Counted from the first letter of the stretch, positions 9,088 through 17,537 are shown. The stretch: 64,000 nt of DNA from Saprospiraceae bacterium (GCA_021738725.1 JAIPBE010000002.1:1-64000), one strand, 5' to 3'. Program-made: numbers and translations. The notes: generated by a model from the sequence alone, not told the origin.

Positions 9088-11451
9088 ATGAGATGTCTCT
9101 TCACCGCCTTGTGCGGGATTCTTCTTTTTTCCCATTCTTTGACCGCACAATCCTTGACAGTAGAGGAGATCATGAATGGCGAATCATTTGTGGGTTTTCT
9201 ACCCGAAGACCCCGTATGGTCGCCGGATAATGAAACATTGTTTTTCAGCTGGAACCCGGAAGGCCAGCTATTGAGAAGCACCTGGTCCTGGAGACCTAAA
9301 ACCGGTACGCACAAACTGAATGCGGAGGAGGAGCTGGCCCGACCGACGGCTAACCTCCAATGGTCTCTCAACAGGAATAAAGCCCTGTATGCCAAGCATG
9401 GAGACATCTTTCTGTGGGACGCACAACAACGAGCAAGCAGGCAATTGACGGCTACATCTGCCATTGAATACAATCCCTTTTTTGGCCGATCAGAGCAAGA
9501 AATCATCTATCGGAATGGAAATAATCTGTTTCTTCAGGATCTTCATAAAGGATCCATCACGCAATTGACTGACTTCCAGAAAGGAAAGAAAAAATCAGAT
9601 CCTCCTCCTGGAGAGCAGGGCAAATGGCTGCAGCAGGATCAGGAGCACCTGTCGACTGTGCTGGAAGCCCGTCATCAATCCCAAAAGGCCAGAAAAGAAT
9701 GGGATGAAAAAACCAAACCGAAACGCCCACTAACTATTTATCTGGGTGAGGACCGAGTTGCATCACTTTCTGCCGCCCCCGCTATCCAATATATCACCTG
9801 GAACCAGGTTGAATCAGCAAAAACCACTGCGACTGAGGTGCCCAGCTATGTCACAGAATCGGGATATACGGATCAATTGCAGGCCAGACCATATGTTGGC
9901 CATAACCAAGACAAGTTTACCTTTCATTGTTACGACAGACTGGCTGACACGATCTATCAATTGAACATTGACAGCCTCCCGGGCATCCATCAAAAGCCGC
10001 TCTTCCTGGCTGAATATCACGCAGACTCCATTCCCTGGAACCCCCGATATTCGAAACCCAAGCCTGTCATCTACCACGGACCTGTTTGGTCCATCTCTGG
10101 CATGGCCCTGCTTGAATTGAAAAGTCAGGATCACAAGGACAGATGGATCCTGGTATATCACCCGGATCAGAACAACTACCAACTGATCGATCATCAACAT
10201 GATGAGGCCTGGATCGGAGGTCCGGGTATCAGCAGTTGGACCGATGAGGGAGGTGATATGGGCTGGATTGAAGATGGAAAATCCCTCTGGTTTCAATCCG
10301 AACAAACGGGATATTCTCATCTGTATACCTACGATCTCACTTCAGGAGTACGGAAAGCGCTGACCTCAGGTTCTTTTGAGATCTTGCATGCCCAATTGTC
10401 TACTGACAAAAAAACCTTTTACATCAGTGCGAATGCAGAGGGCCCGGCAGAACACCATTTTTATCATCTTTCAGTAAAGGGTGGCCCACTGAAGCGGATC
10501 ACGACGCAACCCGGGAATCATGAGGTGACCCTTTCTCCTGATGAACGCCATCTGGCAATTCGGTATTCCTTTGCCAATCAACCCTGGGAATTGTTCATGA
10601 TGGACAATCAGCCAGGAGCCCAAAGACAACAGATCACCCGATCGACCACGCCGGCGTTTCAGGCCTATCTATGGCGGGTTCCGGAGATCATTGAGGTAGC
10701 TGCCAATGATGGTGTAGAGGTACCTGGCAGGATCTATCGACCTGAACATCCGAATGGAGCCGCCGTGATCTTCGTACACGGAGCGGGATATCTGCAAAAT
10801 GTGCATCGATGGTGGAGCAGTTACTTCCGGGAGTATATGTTTCACAATTTGCTCTGCGATGAAGGGTATACCGTTCTCGATCTGGACTACCGAGCCAGCG
10901 AAGGGTATGGCCGGGACTGGCGAACCGCCATCTATAGACATATGGGTGGCCGGGATCTGGACGATCAGATTGACGGCGCAAAATTTCTTGTGGATAGTGT
11001 CGGCATCGACCCGGAACGGATCGGCATCTACGGCGGATCCTACGGTGGATTCATCACCCTGATGGCCTTGTTTCAACACCCTGGCACGTTCGCTTGCGGA
11101 GCAGCATTGCGGTCCGTTACCGATTGGGCACACTATAACCACCCTTATACCGCCAACATCCTGAACACCCCGGTCGAAGACAGCCTGGCGTATCGGAGAT
11201 CATCGCCGATCTACTATGCAGAGGGCTTGCAAGATCCCCTGGTCATGCTCCACGGCATGATTGATACAAATGTCCACTATCAGGATGTGGTCCGACTGAG
11301 CCAACGACTTATCGAAATAGGAAAAAAGGATTGGGAACTCGCGGTATTTCCACTCGAAGATCATGGCTTTGTCGAAGCCAGTTCCTGGCAGGATGAATAC
11401 CGACGCATCCACGAATTATTCAACCGATATCTGATGCCCCGCGAGCATTGA
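9088..11451 (+). CDS. S9 family serine peptidase (dipeptidyl-peptidase IV / prolyl oligopeptidase type)
   Basis: A 787-aa exported peptidase with a signal peptide (residues 1-22, ending SLTAQS). A DPP IV-like beta-propeller comes first (about 30-520), then a C-terminal alpha/beta hydrolase domain. The catalytic triad is visible: Ser651 in IYGGSYGGF, Asp726 in HGMIDTNVH and His759 in LEDHGF. Such enzymes cleave dipeptides after proline or alanine in the periplasm. The start at 9088 gives a normal signal peptide; the next upstream ATG (9055) adds 11 residues that do not fit one. It converges with murQ and the two coding ends overlap by 32 bp. It is not in an operon. Confidence 0.9.
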   Translation: MRCLFTALCGILLFSHSLTAQSLTVEEIMNGESFVGFLPEDPVWSPDNETLFFSWNPEGQLLRSTWSWRPKTGTHKLNAEEELARPTANLQWSLNRNKALYAKHGDIFLWDAQQRASRQLTATSAIEYNPFFGRSEQEIIYRNGNNLFLQDLHKGSITQLTDFQKGKKKSDPPPGEQGKWLQQDQEHLSTVLEARHQSQKARKEWDEKTKPKRPLTIYLGEDRVASLSAAPAIQYITWNQVESAKTTATEVPSYVTESGYTDQLQARPYVGHNQDKFTFHCYDRLADTIYQLNIDSLPGIHQKPLFLAEYHADSIPWNPRYSKPKPVIYHGPVWSISGMALLELKSQDHKDRWILVYHPDQNNYQLIDHQHDEAWIGGPGISSWTDEGGDMGWIEDGKSLWFQSEQTGYSHLYTYDLTSGVRKALTSGSFEILHAQLSTDKKTFYISANAEGPAEHHFYHLSVKGGPLKRITTQPGNHEVTLSPDERHLAIRYSFANQPWELFMMDNQPGAQRQQITRSTTPAFQAYLWRVPEIIEVAANDGVEVPGRIYRPEHPNGAAVIFVHGAGYLQNVHRWWSSYFREYMFHNLLCDEGYTVLDLDYRASEGYGRDWRTAIYRHMGGRDLDDQIDGAKFLVDSVGIDPERIGIYGGSYGGFITLMALFQHPGTFACGAALRSVTDWAHYNHPYTANILNTPVEDSLAYRRSSPIYYAEGLQDPLVMLHGMIDTNVHYQDVVRLSQRLIEIGKKDWELAVFPLEDHGFVEASSWQDEYRRIHELFNRYLMPREH

Positions 11452-12241
11452 GCAGTGCCTTGCGCACACTTCCTGCCTCTAACAATTGAGCCACGGCCTG
11501 TTCTTCGGTCAGGTCGAGTTCCCGCATGAGGATCCTGGTACCTCGTTCTACCAATTTCTGATTGGACAGGTGCATATCCACCATCCGGTTATCCTCTACC
11601 CGACCGAGACGGATCATCGTCGCCGTGGTGATCATATTCAGGACCATCTTCTGTGCTGTGCCTGCTTTGAGACGAGTACTTCCGCTGATAAACTCCGGCC
11701 CCGTAACCACTTCGATCGGGAAATCACAGGATGCAGCTAATGGAGACTCCGGATTGCAGGTGATACATCCTGTCTGAATGCCATGCTCACGACAGGCAGC
11801 CAAACCCGTGACAACATAGGTCGTCGTCCCGGATGCAGCCAGGCCGATCACCACATCAAGGGTGCATACATCATGCGCCAGGAGATCCGACCAGGCTAAC
11901 CCGGGGTCGTCTTCCGCCCCTTCTACAGCCCTCCGGATCGCCTGATCACCCCCTGCGATCAGGCCATTCACCCAGTGGGCCGGCACGCCGAACGTAGGCG
12001 GGCATTCGGAAGCATCCAGGATGCCCAGTCGACCACTGGTTCCAGCCCCGATATAAAACAAACGCCCTCCTTTCTCCAGCGAAGTAACCACTCGCTCAAT
12101 GAGCTTTTCGATCTGAGGTAAAGCGCGCTCCACCGCCAAATGGACGGTGGCATCTTCCTGATTCATGCCCCTGATCAGTTCAATGACTGACCAGGTCTCC
12201 AGATGACGATGGGGGGATGCGGATTCCGTGATTCGTTCCAT
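11420..12241 (-). CDS. murQ: N-acetylmuramic acid 6-phosphate etherase
   Basis: A 273-aa cytoplasmic sugar isomerase (SIS) domain enzyme. It cleaves the lactyl ether of MurNAc-6-phosphate to give GlcNAc-6-phosphate and D-lactate in cell-wall recycling. Diagnostic segments are the N-terminal TESASPHRHLETWS, GAGTSGRLGILDASECPPTFG around residues 65-85 with the conserved Glu, and GAEDDPGLAW. It is somewhat shorter than typical MurQ proteins (about 300 aa), the difference lying at the C terminus, which converges with and overlaps the S9 peptidase gene by 32 bp. No other MurNAc-recycling gene (such as a kinase or transporter) is adjacent, so it stands alone here. Confidence 0.9.
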   Translation of the reverse strand: MERITESASPHRHLETWSVIELIRGMNQEDATVHLAVERALPQIEKLIERVVTSLEKGGRLFYIGAGTSGRLGILDASECPPTFGVPAHWVNGLIAGGDQAIRRAVEGAEDDPGLAWSDLLAHDVCTLDVVIGLAASGTTTYVVTGLAACREHGIQTGCITCNPESPLAASCDFPIEVVTGPEFISGSTRLKAGTAQKMVLNMITTATMIRLGRVEDNRMVDMHLSNQKLVERGTRILMRELDLTEEQAVAQLLEAGSVRKALLNARGASDIG

Positions 12242-12245
12242 TCCA

Positions 12246-12253
12246 TAAAGGTA
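12246..12253 (-). promoter_or_regulatory. Possible -7 element of murQ, nearly leaderless
   Basis: On the minus strand TACCTTTA, one mismatch from TAnnTTTG, ends only a few bases before the murQ ATG (12239-12241). If real, transcription would begin at or next to the start codon. No -33 TTG is found at the expected distance. Confidence 0.25.
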
Positions 12254-12341
12254 CGCTCAGAATTTGGAGGCCGGAATGGCCCAATTCACCGATCCAGGGA
12301 TGACATCTGACGAAAAAAGAGGCCCTTTGATCGAATCCTGT

Positions 12342-12372
12342 TTGCAAATATCATCTCAAAACAATACTATTG
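12342..12372 (+). promoter_or_regulatory. Promoter of the SPFH-RHH operon
   Basis: TTG at 12342-12344 is followed after exactly 20 nt by TACTATTG at 12365-12372, one mismatch from the Bacteroidota -7 consensus TAnnTTTG. The predicted start of transcription near 12378 leaves a leader of about 20 nt before the ATG at 12398. Confidence 0.5.
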
Positions 12373-12397
12373 TGATATCATTTTAATATCAATCACT

Positions 12398-13249
12398 ATG
12401 AAAGAGATCACCTCATCCCCACGTTCCGGATACACCATGCTGATGGTGCTACTGATTTTCCTAATTGGCGGCATCACCTTCATTGTGAGTCGGATGCCAA
12501 TGCCGGGCATTCTGACCCTGGTCACGATGTTCATCCTGATCCCCGGCTTTTTCTTCATCAATCCTAACGGGTCTGTTGTCCTCACCCTGTTTGGTGACTA
12601 CAAAGGGACCGTCAAAAGCAACGGCTTCTTTTGGGTTAATCCATTCTATTCAAAAAAGTCGATTTCTCTGCGCGCTCGGAACTTTGATTCTGACCGCCTG
12701 AAGGTCAACGATAAAATGGGCAACCCGGTCATCATTTCCGTCATCCTGGTCTGGCGGGTAGATGAGACCTTCAAAGCTGCATTTGAAGTGGACAACTATG
12801 AGACGTTTGTCAAAGTGCAGACAGATGCCGCCGTCCGGAAGCTGGCTGCCAGATACCCTTATGACAATTTCGACGATGAAATGGCAGAGATGACCCTTCG
12901 CTCCGGTCTGGAGGATGTCAACCACAATCTGGAGATCGAATTGCACGAACGCCTTGCCATTGCCGGTATCGAAGTGATCGAAGCACGTATCGGATACCTC
13001 GCTTATGCACCTGAGATCGCCAATGCCATGTTGCGTCGACAGCAGGCTACAGCCATTGTTTCGGCTCGATTCAAGATCGTAGAAGGTGCTGTCGGCATGG
13101 TAGAAGAAGCCCTCAAAATGCTCAGTGATAAGAATGTCATTGATCTGGATAATGACAAAAAGGCCGCCATGGTCAGCAACCTGATGGTGGTCCTCTGTGC
13201 AGATCACGATGCTGTACCCGTTTTGAATACGGGCACACTGCATCAGTAA
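12398..13249 (+). CDS. SPFH (stomatin/prohibitin-like) membrane protein
   Basis: A 283-aa protein with two closely spaced membrane segments at the N terminus (about 12-31 and 36-54) and an SPFH/band 7 domain (about 60-215), then a helical tail rich in Ala, Arg and Gln. SPFH proteins assemble into large rings on the cytoplasmic or periplasmic membrane face and organise membrane microdomains or control proteases; which applies here cannot be read from sequence. The stop lies 8 bp before a ribbon-helix-helix gene, and the two probably form one transcript from the promoter at 12342-12372. Confidence 0.85.
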   Translation: MKEITSSPRSGYTMLMVLLIFLIGGITFIVSRMPMPGILTLVTMFILIPGFFFINPNGSVVLTLFGDYKGTVKSNGFFWVNPFYSKKSISLRARNFDSDRLKVNDKMGNPVIISVILVWRVDETFKAAFEVDNYETFVKVQTDAAVRKLAARYPYDNFDDEMAEMTLRSGLEDVNHNLEIELHERLAIAGIEVIEARIGYLAYAPEIANAMLRRQQATAIVSARFKIVEGAVGMVEEALKMLSDKNVIDLDNDKKAAMVSNLMVVLCADHDAVPVLNTGTLHQ

Positions 13250-13257
13250 TCAGAATT

Positions 13258-13476
13258 ATGGAAAAGAAGAAATTCGTCCTTCGTATCGATGCGTCGACGA
13301 TGGCCGCGGTGGAGAAATGGGCAGCTGATGAATTCCGCAGTGTCAATGGTCAACTGGAATGGTTGATCACCAAATATCTACGCGAAAGAGGCCGTATGGC
13401 CCCAGAACAATCGGAATCCATCCCGGAGGATCAAAAAAAAGAAGGACCTGCTGACGCAGGTCCTTCCAATGCGTAA
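13258..13476 (+). CDS. Small ribbon-helix-helix (Arc-like) protein
   Basis: A 72-aa basic-acidic protein. Residues 1-45 show the Arc/MetJ pattern: a beta strand (KKFVLRIDAS), a helix (TMAAVEKWAADEF) and a second helix (NGQLEWLITKYLRERGR). Such proteins bind DNA as dimers. It follows the SPFH gene with an 8-bp gap, a pairing I recall in other genomes, which suggests a regulator or partner of the SPFH protein rather than a toxin-antitoxin system, as no toxin is adjacent. The last dozen codons (Gln-Lys-Lys-Glu-Gly-Pro onwards) are spelled by a hairpin that serves as the terminator of the opposite-strand heptose genes, so this tail is probably not functional as protein. Confidence 0.75.
   Translation: MEKKKFVLRIDASTMAAVEKWAADEFRSVNGQLEWLITKYLRERGRMAPEQSESIPEDQKKEGPADAGPSNA
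13433..13466 (-). terminator. Intrinsic terminator of gmhA/hddC-gmhB, inside the RHH gene
   Basis: A perfect 10-bp stem (13441-13450 with 13457-13466) and a 6-nt loop are followed on the minus strand by eight T (complement of 13433-13440). It lies 29 bp beyond the stop of the HddC-GmhB gene and overlaps the last codons of the convergent ribbon-helix-helix gene. On the plus strand no T-run follows, so it should act only on the minus strand. Confidence 0.8.
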
Positions 13477-13494
13477 CCGCCAGCCGCGAATAAC

Positions 13495-14748
13495 CTACTG
13501 TTCGAGTAGTGTACCGGATGCCTCCGCCAATGAAGAAACAGTCCAATCGGCCCGGTCATCCTGTTCGCCAATGCAAATCGTAAACATCCCCAGTCTGGAA
13601 CCAAAAGCAATATCACTTGGACTATCCCCAATCAAGACTGAACGATCAAATCGGATCTCTGGAAAATCGGATAATGCCTGCAAGGCCATGCCAGGAAGCG
13701 GCTTTCTACAGATTGGGTGATCCACAGCCAGGGAGGGGCAAAAGTAAATGCCATCCAGTTGTACACCCTTATCTCGGAGGTCAAGCTTCATCCGCTCATG
13801 GACGCGCGTAAGATCGGACTCTGTCATCAAGCCTTTCCCGATCCCTTGTTGATTGGTGACCACCACTACACGGCCAAATTTCGATCGCAGATCCAGCAGC
13901 GCATCTATTGCTCCAGGTAACCATTGAAACTGTGTGGATAGCCGGACATAATCATCCGGGATCCGCTCATTCATGACACCATCCCGATCCAGAAAAAGGG
14001 TCCAACTTTGGTCGGGTTTGGGAAGCTCCTTGCTCGCTCCACCAGCAGACCATTCCGGTATTGCTGTTTGGGCCAGATGATAATCGTCGGGAACCCCGAT
14101 ATCCAGAAAGTGGCCCCTGACCGGCATACCAGCCAATTTCCCACCGGTGACCTGCACTTCAAGGACATCCTGCTCAAATGAAAAACGCTCTTGAGGCGGG
14201 GCATCATCCAGGATATTTCGGTCTACCAGATAAACACCCGCGTTGATCAATCCCAGATCGACAGCCTGTTTTTCCACAAAACCGATGACCTTTCCATTCC
14301 CATCGATCTTCACTGTGCCATAACGATCAAACCTGGACATCTGCTTTAACGCCAGGGTACATCTGGCACTGCTGGCCTGATGAAATGCCCAGAGGCTGGA
14401 CCAGGAAAAGTCGGTATAGGTGTCACCGTTGAGGACCCAGGCACAAGGATTATCCAGATCCTTCCAGGCTCGGCGAATGGCTCCTCCGGTTCCCAGAGGT
14501 TGCTCTTCGCGGACATACAGAAGGGTCATTCCCTTCCACTGGTGGCCGATCAGCTCTTCAAATGCATCGGCCATATGCCCGATAGATAACACGACGGTTT
14601 GGATGCCCTGCGCTGCCAGATGATCCAATTGCCAGGCGAGAAAGGGCCTACCCCCGACGGGTGCCAAAGGTTTGGGCAGGTCGCTGACCACGGACTGTAG
14701 CCGTGTCCCTTTCCCGCCCGCAAGGATGATGGCCAGGTCGGGCATCAT
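13495..14748 (-). CDS. Bifunctional heptose-1-phosphate guanylyltransferase / heptose-1,7-bisphosphatase (HddC-GmhB fusion)
   Basis: A 417-aa cytoplasmic fusion. Residues 1-235 form a nucleotidyltransferase with LAGGKGTRL (9-17), the PKPLAPVGGRPFL segment and VLNGDT around 105-110, matching HddC, which joins GMP to D-glycero-alpha-D-manno-heptose 1-phosphate. Residues 248-417 form a HAD phosphatase with DRDGVMNE (nucleophile Asp254, acid/base Asp256), VVTNQQGIGKG and LIGDSPSDI, matching GmhB, which removes the 7-phosphate. The start codon overlaps the gmhA stop by 4 bp (ATGA), so translation is probably coupled. With GmhA and HddA the pathway from sedoheptulose 7-phosphate to GDP-heptose is complete. 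The nucleotide (GTP) is inferred from the pathway context. The C-terminal phosphatase could also act on related sugars. Confidence 0.85.
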   Translation of the reverse strand: MMPDLAIILAGGKGTRLQSVVSDLPKPLAPVGGRPFLAWQLDHLAAQGIQTVVLSIGHMADAFEELIGHQWKGMTLLYVREEQPLGTGGAIRRAWKDLDNPCAWVLNGDTYTDFSWSSLWAFHQASSARCTLALKQMSRFDRYGTVKIDGNGKVIGFVEKQAVDLGLINAGVYLVDRNILDDAPPQERFSFEQDVLEVQVTGGKLAGMPVRGHFLDIGVPDDYHLAQTAIPEWSAGGASKELPKPDQSWTLFLDRDGVMNERIPDDYVRLSTQFQWLPGAIDALLDLRSKFGRVVVVTNQQGIGKGLMTESDLTRVHERMKLDLRDKGVQLDGIYFCPSLAVDHPICRKPLPGMALQALSDFPEIRFDRSVLIGDSPSDIAFGSRLGMFTICIGEQDDRADWTVSSLAEASGTLLEQ

Positions 14749-15326
14749 GGCCGTGCAAACAATTGAGCTTCGGTCAATTCACAGAGAATATGCCCCAAAA
14801 GAATATGGGACTCCTGGACACGTGGAGTATCCGAAGAAGGTACTTTTAGCATGTAATCACATTGGTCGTTCAATTTGCCACCGGAAGCACCCGTCATGCC
14901 GATAATGATCATCTTTTTCTTGCGAGCTTCTTCTACTGCCCGCAGGATATTGGGTGAATTTCCTGAAGTGGATAAGGCGATCAGAATATCGCCTTCATGT
15001 CCCATTCCTTTCACCAGCCGACCATAGATCTCCTCATAACTGTAATCGTTGGCCACCGCTGTGAGATATGAAGTATTAACATGGAGGGCTTCAGCGGGCA
15101 GAGGATCTCGATCGAAATAAAAACGGCCACTCAACTCAGCTGCCAGATGCTGCGCATCTGCGGCACTGCCACCGTTCCCACAAAAGAGCACCTTCCGCCC
15201 ATTTTTCAAGGCATTGACCCAGGCATCCACCACATGTCCCACCACCTGGCAAAGTTGATCGTCTTGAAGTAAAGCTTGTTTGACCCGGATACTCTCCTGG
15301 ATGATCGATTGAATCTTGTTCTGCAT
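14745..15326 (-). CDS. gmhA: Phosphoheptose isomerase
   Basis: A 193-aa SIS-domain enzyme that converts sedoheptulose 7-phosphate to D-glycero-D-manno-heptose 7-phosphate, the first step of heptose synthesis. Family marks are CGNGGSAADAQHLAAEL (about 49-65, with zinc and substrate ligands), LSTSGNSPN (about 118-126) and a C-terminal ESHILLGHILCE with His. The length matches the family. It is followed by the HddC-GmhB fusion with a 4-bp overlap. A near-perfect -7 element lies 20 bp upstream, so these two genes form one transcript ending at the terminator at 13433-13466. Confidence 0.92.
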   Translation of the reverse strand: MQNKIQSIIQESIRVKQALLQDDQLCQVVGHVVDAWVNALKNGRKVLFCGNGGSAADAQHLAAELSGRFYFDRDPLPAEALHVNTSYLTAVANDYSYEEIYGRLVKGMGHEGDILIALSTSGNSPNILRAVEEARKKKMIIIGMTGASGGKLNDQCDYMLKVPSSDTPRVQESHILLGHILCELTEAQLFARP

Positions 15327-15345
15327 ATTTGACTGTAATTGCAGA

Positions 15346-15353
15346 CAAAAGTA
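15346..15353 (-). promoter_or_regulatory. -7 promoter element upstream of gmhA
   Basis: On the minus strand TACTTTTG matches TAnnTTTG fully and lies 19 bp before the gmhA ATG. A -33 TTG is not obvious. Transcription would begin near 15340. Confidence 0.45.
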
Positions 15354-15416
15354 GGGAGTTCACGCCACACCCGTTTGGGCCTGATGATGAGGCGACACAA
15401 TTCAGAAAGATTCAGG

Positions 15417-16442
15417 CTATTTCCCCGTCCAGGTCACCACACCGAGGTCGGTGAATTGGAAACGTCTCAACTCTCCACCAAACTGGAGGAGTCGGTCGGC
15501 AACTGCATACCGATTGTTCCCGGGTACATAGAACATCATAAAGCCTCCACCACCAGCACCGGAAATCTTCCCTCCTGTCGCACCGGCCAATCGCGCAGCT
15601 GTATAGATCTCATCAATGAGTGGATTTGTCACACCTGCAGCCGTTTGCTTCTTGTAGGTCCAGCCAAAATCAAGGATCTCACCAATGGAGTGCAGATCCC
15701 CCATGAAGAGTGCCTTTTTCATCATCTGTGCCTGCTCTTTAAGCTTGTGTGCGGCTTCTACCGGCTTCACAAACCCGGAAGTAAAGTTGGAAGACTGTTT
15801 TTCAATAATGTCTGCACTCAACCGGCTGGTGCCTGTGTAATAGAGGAGAATATTGAATTCGAGTTCTCTCAGAATATCCGGTCGGATTCGTAATGGATTG
15901 ACGATCACCTTGTCGTCCGCATAAAACTCCATAAAATTGAATCCGCCAAAGGTGGCTGCATACTGATCCTGCCGACCACCGGCCATACCCAAATCGATCC
16001 GTTCGATCTCGTACGCGAGATGGGCCATATCATATTCGCCGAGTGGGATTTGCAGCCACTCTGCGAATGCGCCGAGGATGGCCACTGTGATGGTGGAGGA
16101 TGTCCCCATACCGCTGCCTTTTGGCGCGTCTGCCCACGTGGTGAGGTGCAGGGCGAGGGGCTTGCCCCCCGTTTCTTTCACGACACGATTGTACACACCT
16201 TTCAATAAGGCGAGTGGCCCATCAATGGGCAATTCGGCCATCAAAGGGTATTCTTCCTTCACGCGCAGATCAACAGCTTCCAGGATGATCACAGGCTCAT
16301 CCAGTGGTTGGATGGATGCCTGGGCATACATACTCACGGTCGCATTGAGGATGGCCCCGCCATACAAGTCGGCATACGGACTTACGTCGGTGCCACCACC
16401 GGCCAATCCAATACGCAAGGGAGCTCTGGAACGAAAGAACAT
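15417..16442 (-). CDS. hddA: D-glycero-alpha-D-manno-heptose 7-phosphate kinase (GHMP kinase)
   Basis: A 341-aa GHMP-family sugar kinase that adds phosphate to C1 of heptose 7-phosphate. It opens with SRAPLRIGLAGGGTDVSPY, typical of HddA and related kinases, has the ATP-binding GHMP motif PKGSGMGTSS (107-116), and a C-terminal GGKISGAGGGGFMM loop. It lies upstream of gmhA on the same strand with a 90-bp gap that contains gmhA's own promoter element, and 43 bp after the dehydratase gene. With GmhA and the HddC-GmhB fusion it gives the D,D-alpha (GDP) branch of heptose synthesis, used for glycans other than the usual ADP-heptose LPS core. Confidence 0.88.
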   Translation of the reverse strand: MFFRSRAPLRIGLAGGGTDVSPYADLYGGAILNATVSMYAQASIQPLDEPVIILEAVDLRVKEEYPLMAELPIDGPLALLKGVYNRVVKETGGKPLALHLTTWADAPKGSGMGTSSTITVAILGAFAEWLQIPLGEYDMAHLAYEIERIDLGMAGGRQDQYAATFGGFNFMEFYADDKVIVNPLRIRPDILRELEFNILLYYTGTSRLSADIIEKQSSNFTSGFVKPVEAAHKLKEQAQMMKKALFMGDLHSIGEILDFGWTYKKQTAAGVTNPLIDEIYTAARLAGATGGKISGAGGGGFMMFYVPGNNRYAVADRLLQFGGELRRFQFTDLGVVTWTGK

Positions 16443-16463
16443 AACAACCGTGATTTTAGGAAG

Positions 16464-16471
16464 GAAAGATA
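16464..16471 (-). promoter_or_regulatory. Possible -7 promoter element upstream of hddA
   Basis: TATCTTTC on the minus strand has one mismatch to TAnnTTTG and lies 21 bp before the hddA ATG. No -33 element at the usual distance. Confidence 0.28.
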
Positions 16472-16485
16472 CTGGTTCAACTGGA

Positions 16486-17481
16486 TCAAAGGGTCATGGT
16501 TATCCCGGATTTTTGACGCCAGTAATGGATCGTATCCGCAATGGTCTGTTCGATAGAAAAATGTTGTTTCCATCCTGTACGTTCAATCAACCGGGTGGCA
16601 TCTCCGAAAATGACAGGTTCATCAGATGGACGAAGTAATACTGGATCCACCTCGATTGGGAGAGGGATGCCCACGACCTCTTCGATCATCGGGATCAGAT
16701 CGCCGATCCGATAATCATATTGCCCGCATATATTATAACATGCCCCCCACTCTCCTTTAGTCGACAGCAGGAGCAGCGCATGGACGAGATCGCGGACATC
16801 GGTGATCCCTCTTCGGGTTTCAAGATTCCCGACCCGCAATGTGGATGCGTCTCCATTTTCGATCGCCACCGCTCGCCGGGCAAAATCACTCAATACATCC
16901 CCTACCTTTCGTGGGCCGGTGGTATTGAAAATGCGTGCCCGAATGGTGCGAATACCTTCATTGGCGTGGTACTGATAGGCTAACAGATCCTGTCCGACCT
17001 TGCTGACACCATAGGGATGCAGAGGCAGGAGTTCGGCCTGTTCATTTACAGGTGTGTTTTCCGGGGTCAGGCTGGCTCCATATTCGGCACTGGAACAGGC
17101 CACGACCACGACCGGATCATAATCCGGATCGATCCGGCGAACACTGCGGATCGCCTCGAAGAGGTGGACAGTTCCCTGCACGTTGGTCTGCATGGTTTCT
17201 TCCGGGCGCTCCCAGGATACTGTGGGATAGCTCTGCGCTGCCAAATGAAAGATCGTTGTCGGCTTGACCGCCCGGATCAGATCATGAACCGGAGCACTGT
17301 ACCGAATATCCAGTTCAGAAAGCGTGGCCTTCCCTTTGATCTCTGCAATATCAGTGGTCGGTTTGTAATACGTACCGATGATCTGGTCTGGAGACAGCCC
17401 CTCCTTTGCAAGGGTATCCACCATATGAGACCCCACCATTCCACCGACACCAGTGATATATATTTTCTGTTGCATTTTCAT
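16486..17481 (-). CDS. GDP-sugar 4,6-dehydratase-like SDR enzyme
   Basis: A 331-aa extended short-chain dehydrogenase. The NAD(P)-binding motif TGVGGMVGSH (residues 10-19), the SSAEYG active-site segment, and HPYGVSK with the catalytic Tyr and Lys are visible, together with ARIFNTTGPRK and a C-terminal substrate domain. It resembles GDP-mannose 4,6-dehydratases. Next to HddA, GmhA and HddC its likely substrate is GDP-D-glycero-D-manno-heptose, which such enzymes convert to the 4-keto-6-deoxy sugar in some bacteria; this is inferred from context. The start at 17481 (or the ATG at 17475) is preferred: a longer reading to 17574 would run into the divergent glycosyltransferase gene and adds residues unlike the family. 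No separate 4-reductase or epimerase is seen nearby. Confidence 0.8.
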   Translation of the reverse strand: MKMQQKIYITGVGGMVGSHMVDTLAKEGLSPDQIIGTYYKPTTDIAEIKGKATLSELDIRYSAPVHDLIRAVKPTTIFHLAAQSYPTVSWERPEETMQTNVQGTVHLFEAIRSVRRIDPDYDPVVVVACSSAEYGASLTPENTPVNEQAELLPLHPYGVSKVGQDLLAYQYHANEGIRTIRARIFNTTGPRKVGDVLSDFARRAVAIENGDASTLRVGNLETRRGITDVRDLVHALLLLSTKGEWGACYNICGQYDYRIGDLIPMIEEVVGIPLPIEVDPVLLRPSDEPVIFGDATRLIERTGWKQHFSIEQTIADTIHYWRQKSGITMTL

Positions 17482-17524
17482 ATTATAACGAGAATCACGA
17501 AAATACGTTACCCACAGCGTACCG

Positions 17525-17532
17525 TATCTTTG
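17525..17532 (+). promoter_or_regulatory. -7 promoter element of the GT4 gene, nearly leaderless
   Basis: TATCTTTG, a perfect match to TAnnTTTG, ends 5 nt before the ATG at 17538. If used in the usual way, transcription starts at or beside the A of the ATG, giving a leaderless message. No TTG is present at the -33 distance. Confidence 0.45.
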
Positions 17533-17537
17533 CGGGG

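Noticed and set aside
13258-13476. A toxin-antitoxin module from the ribbon-helix-helix protein
   Set aside because: There is no toxin gene next to it; its partner is an SPFH membrane protein.
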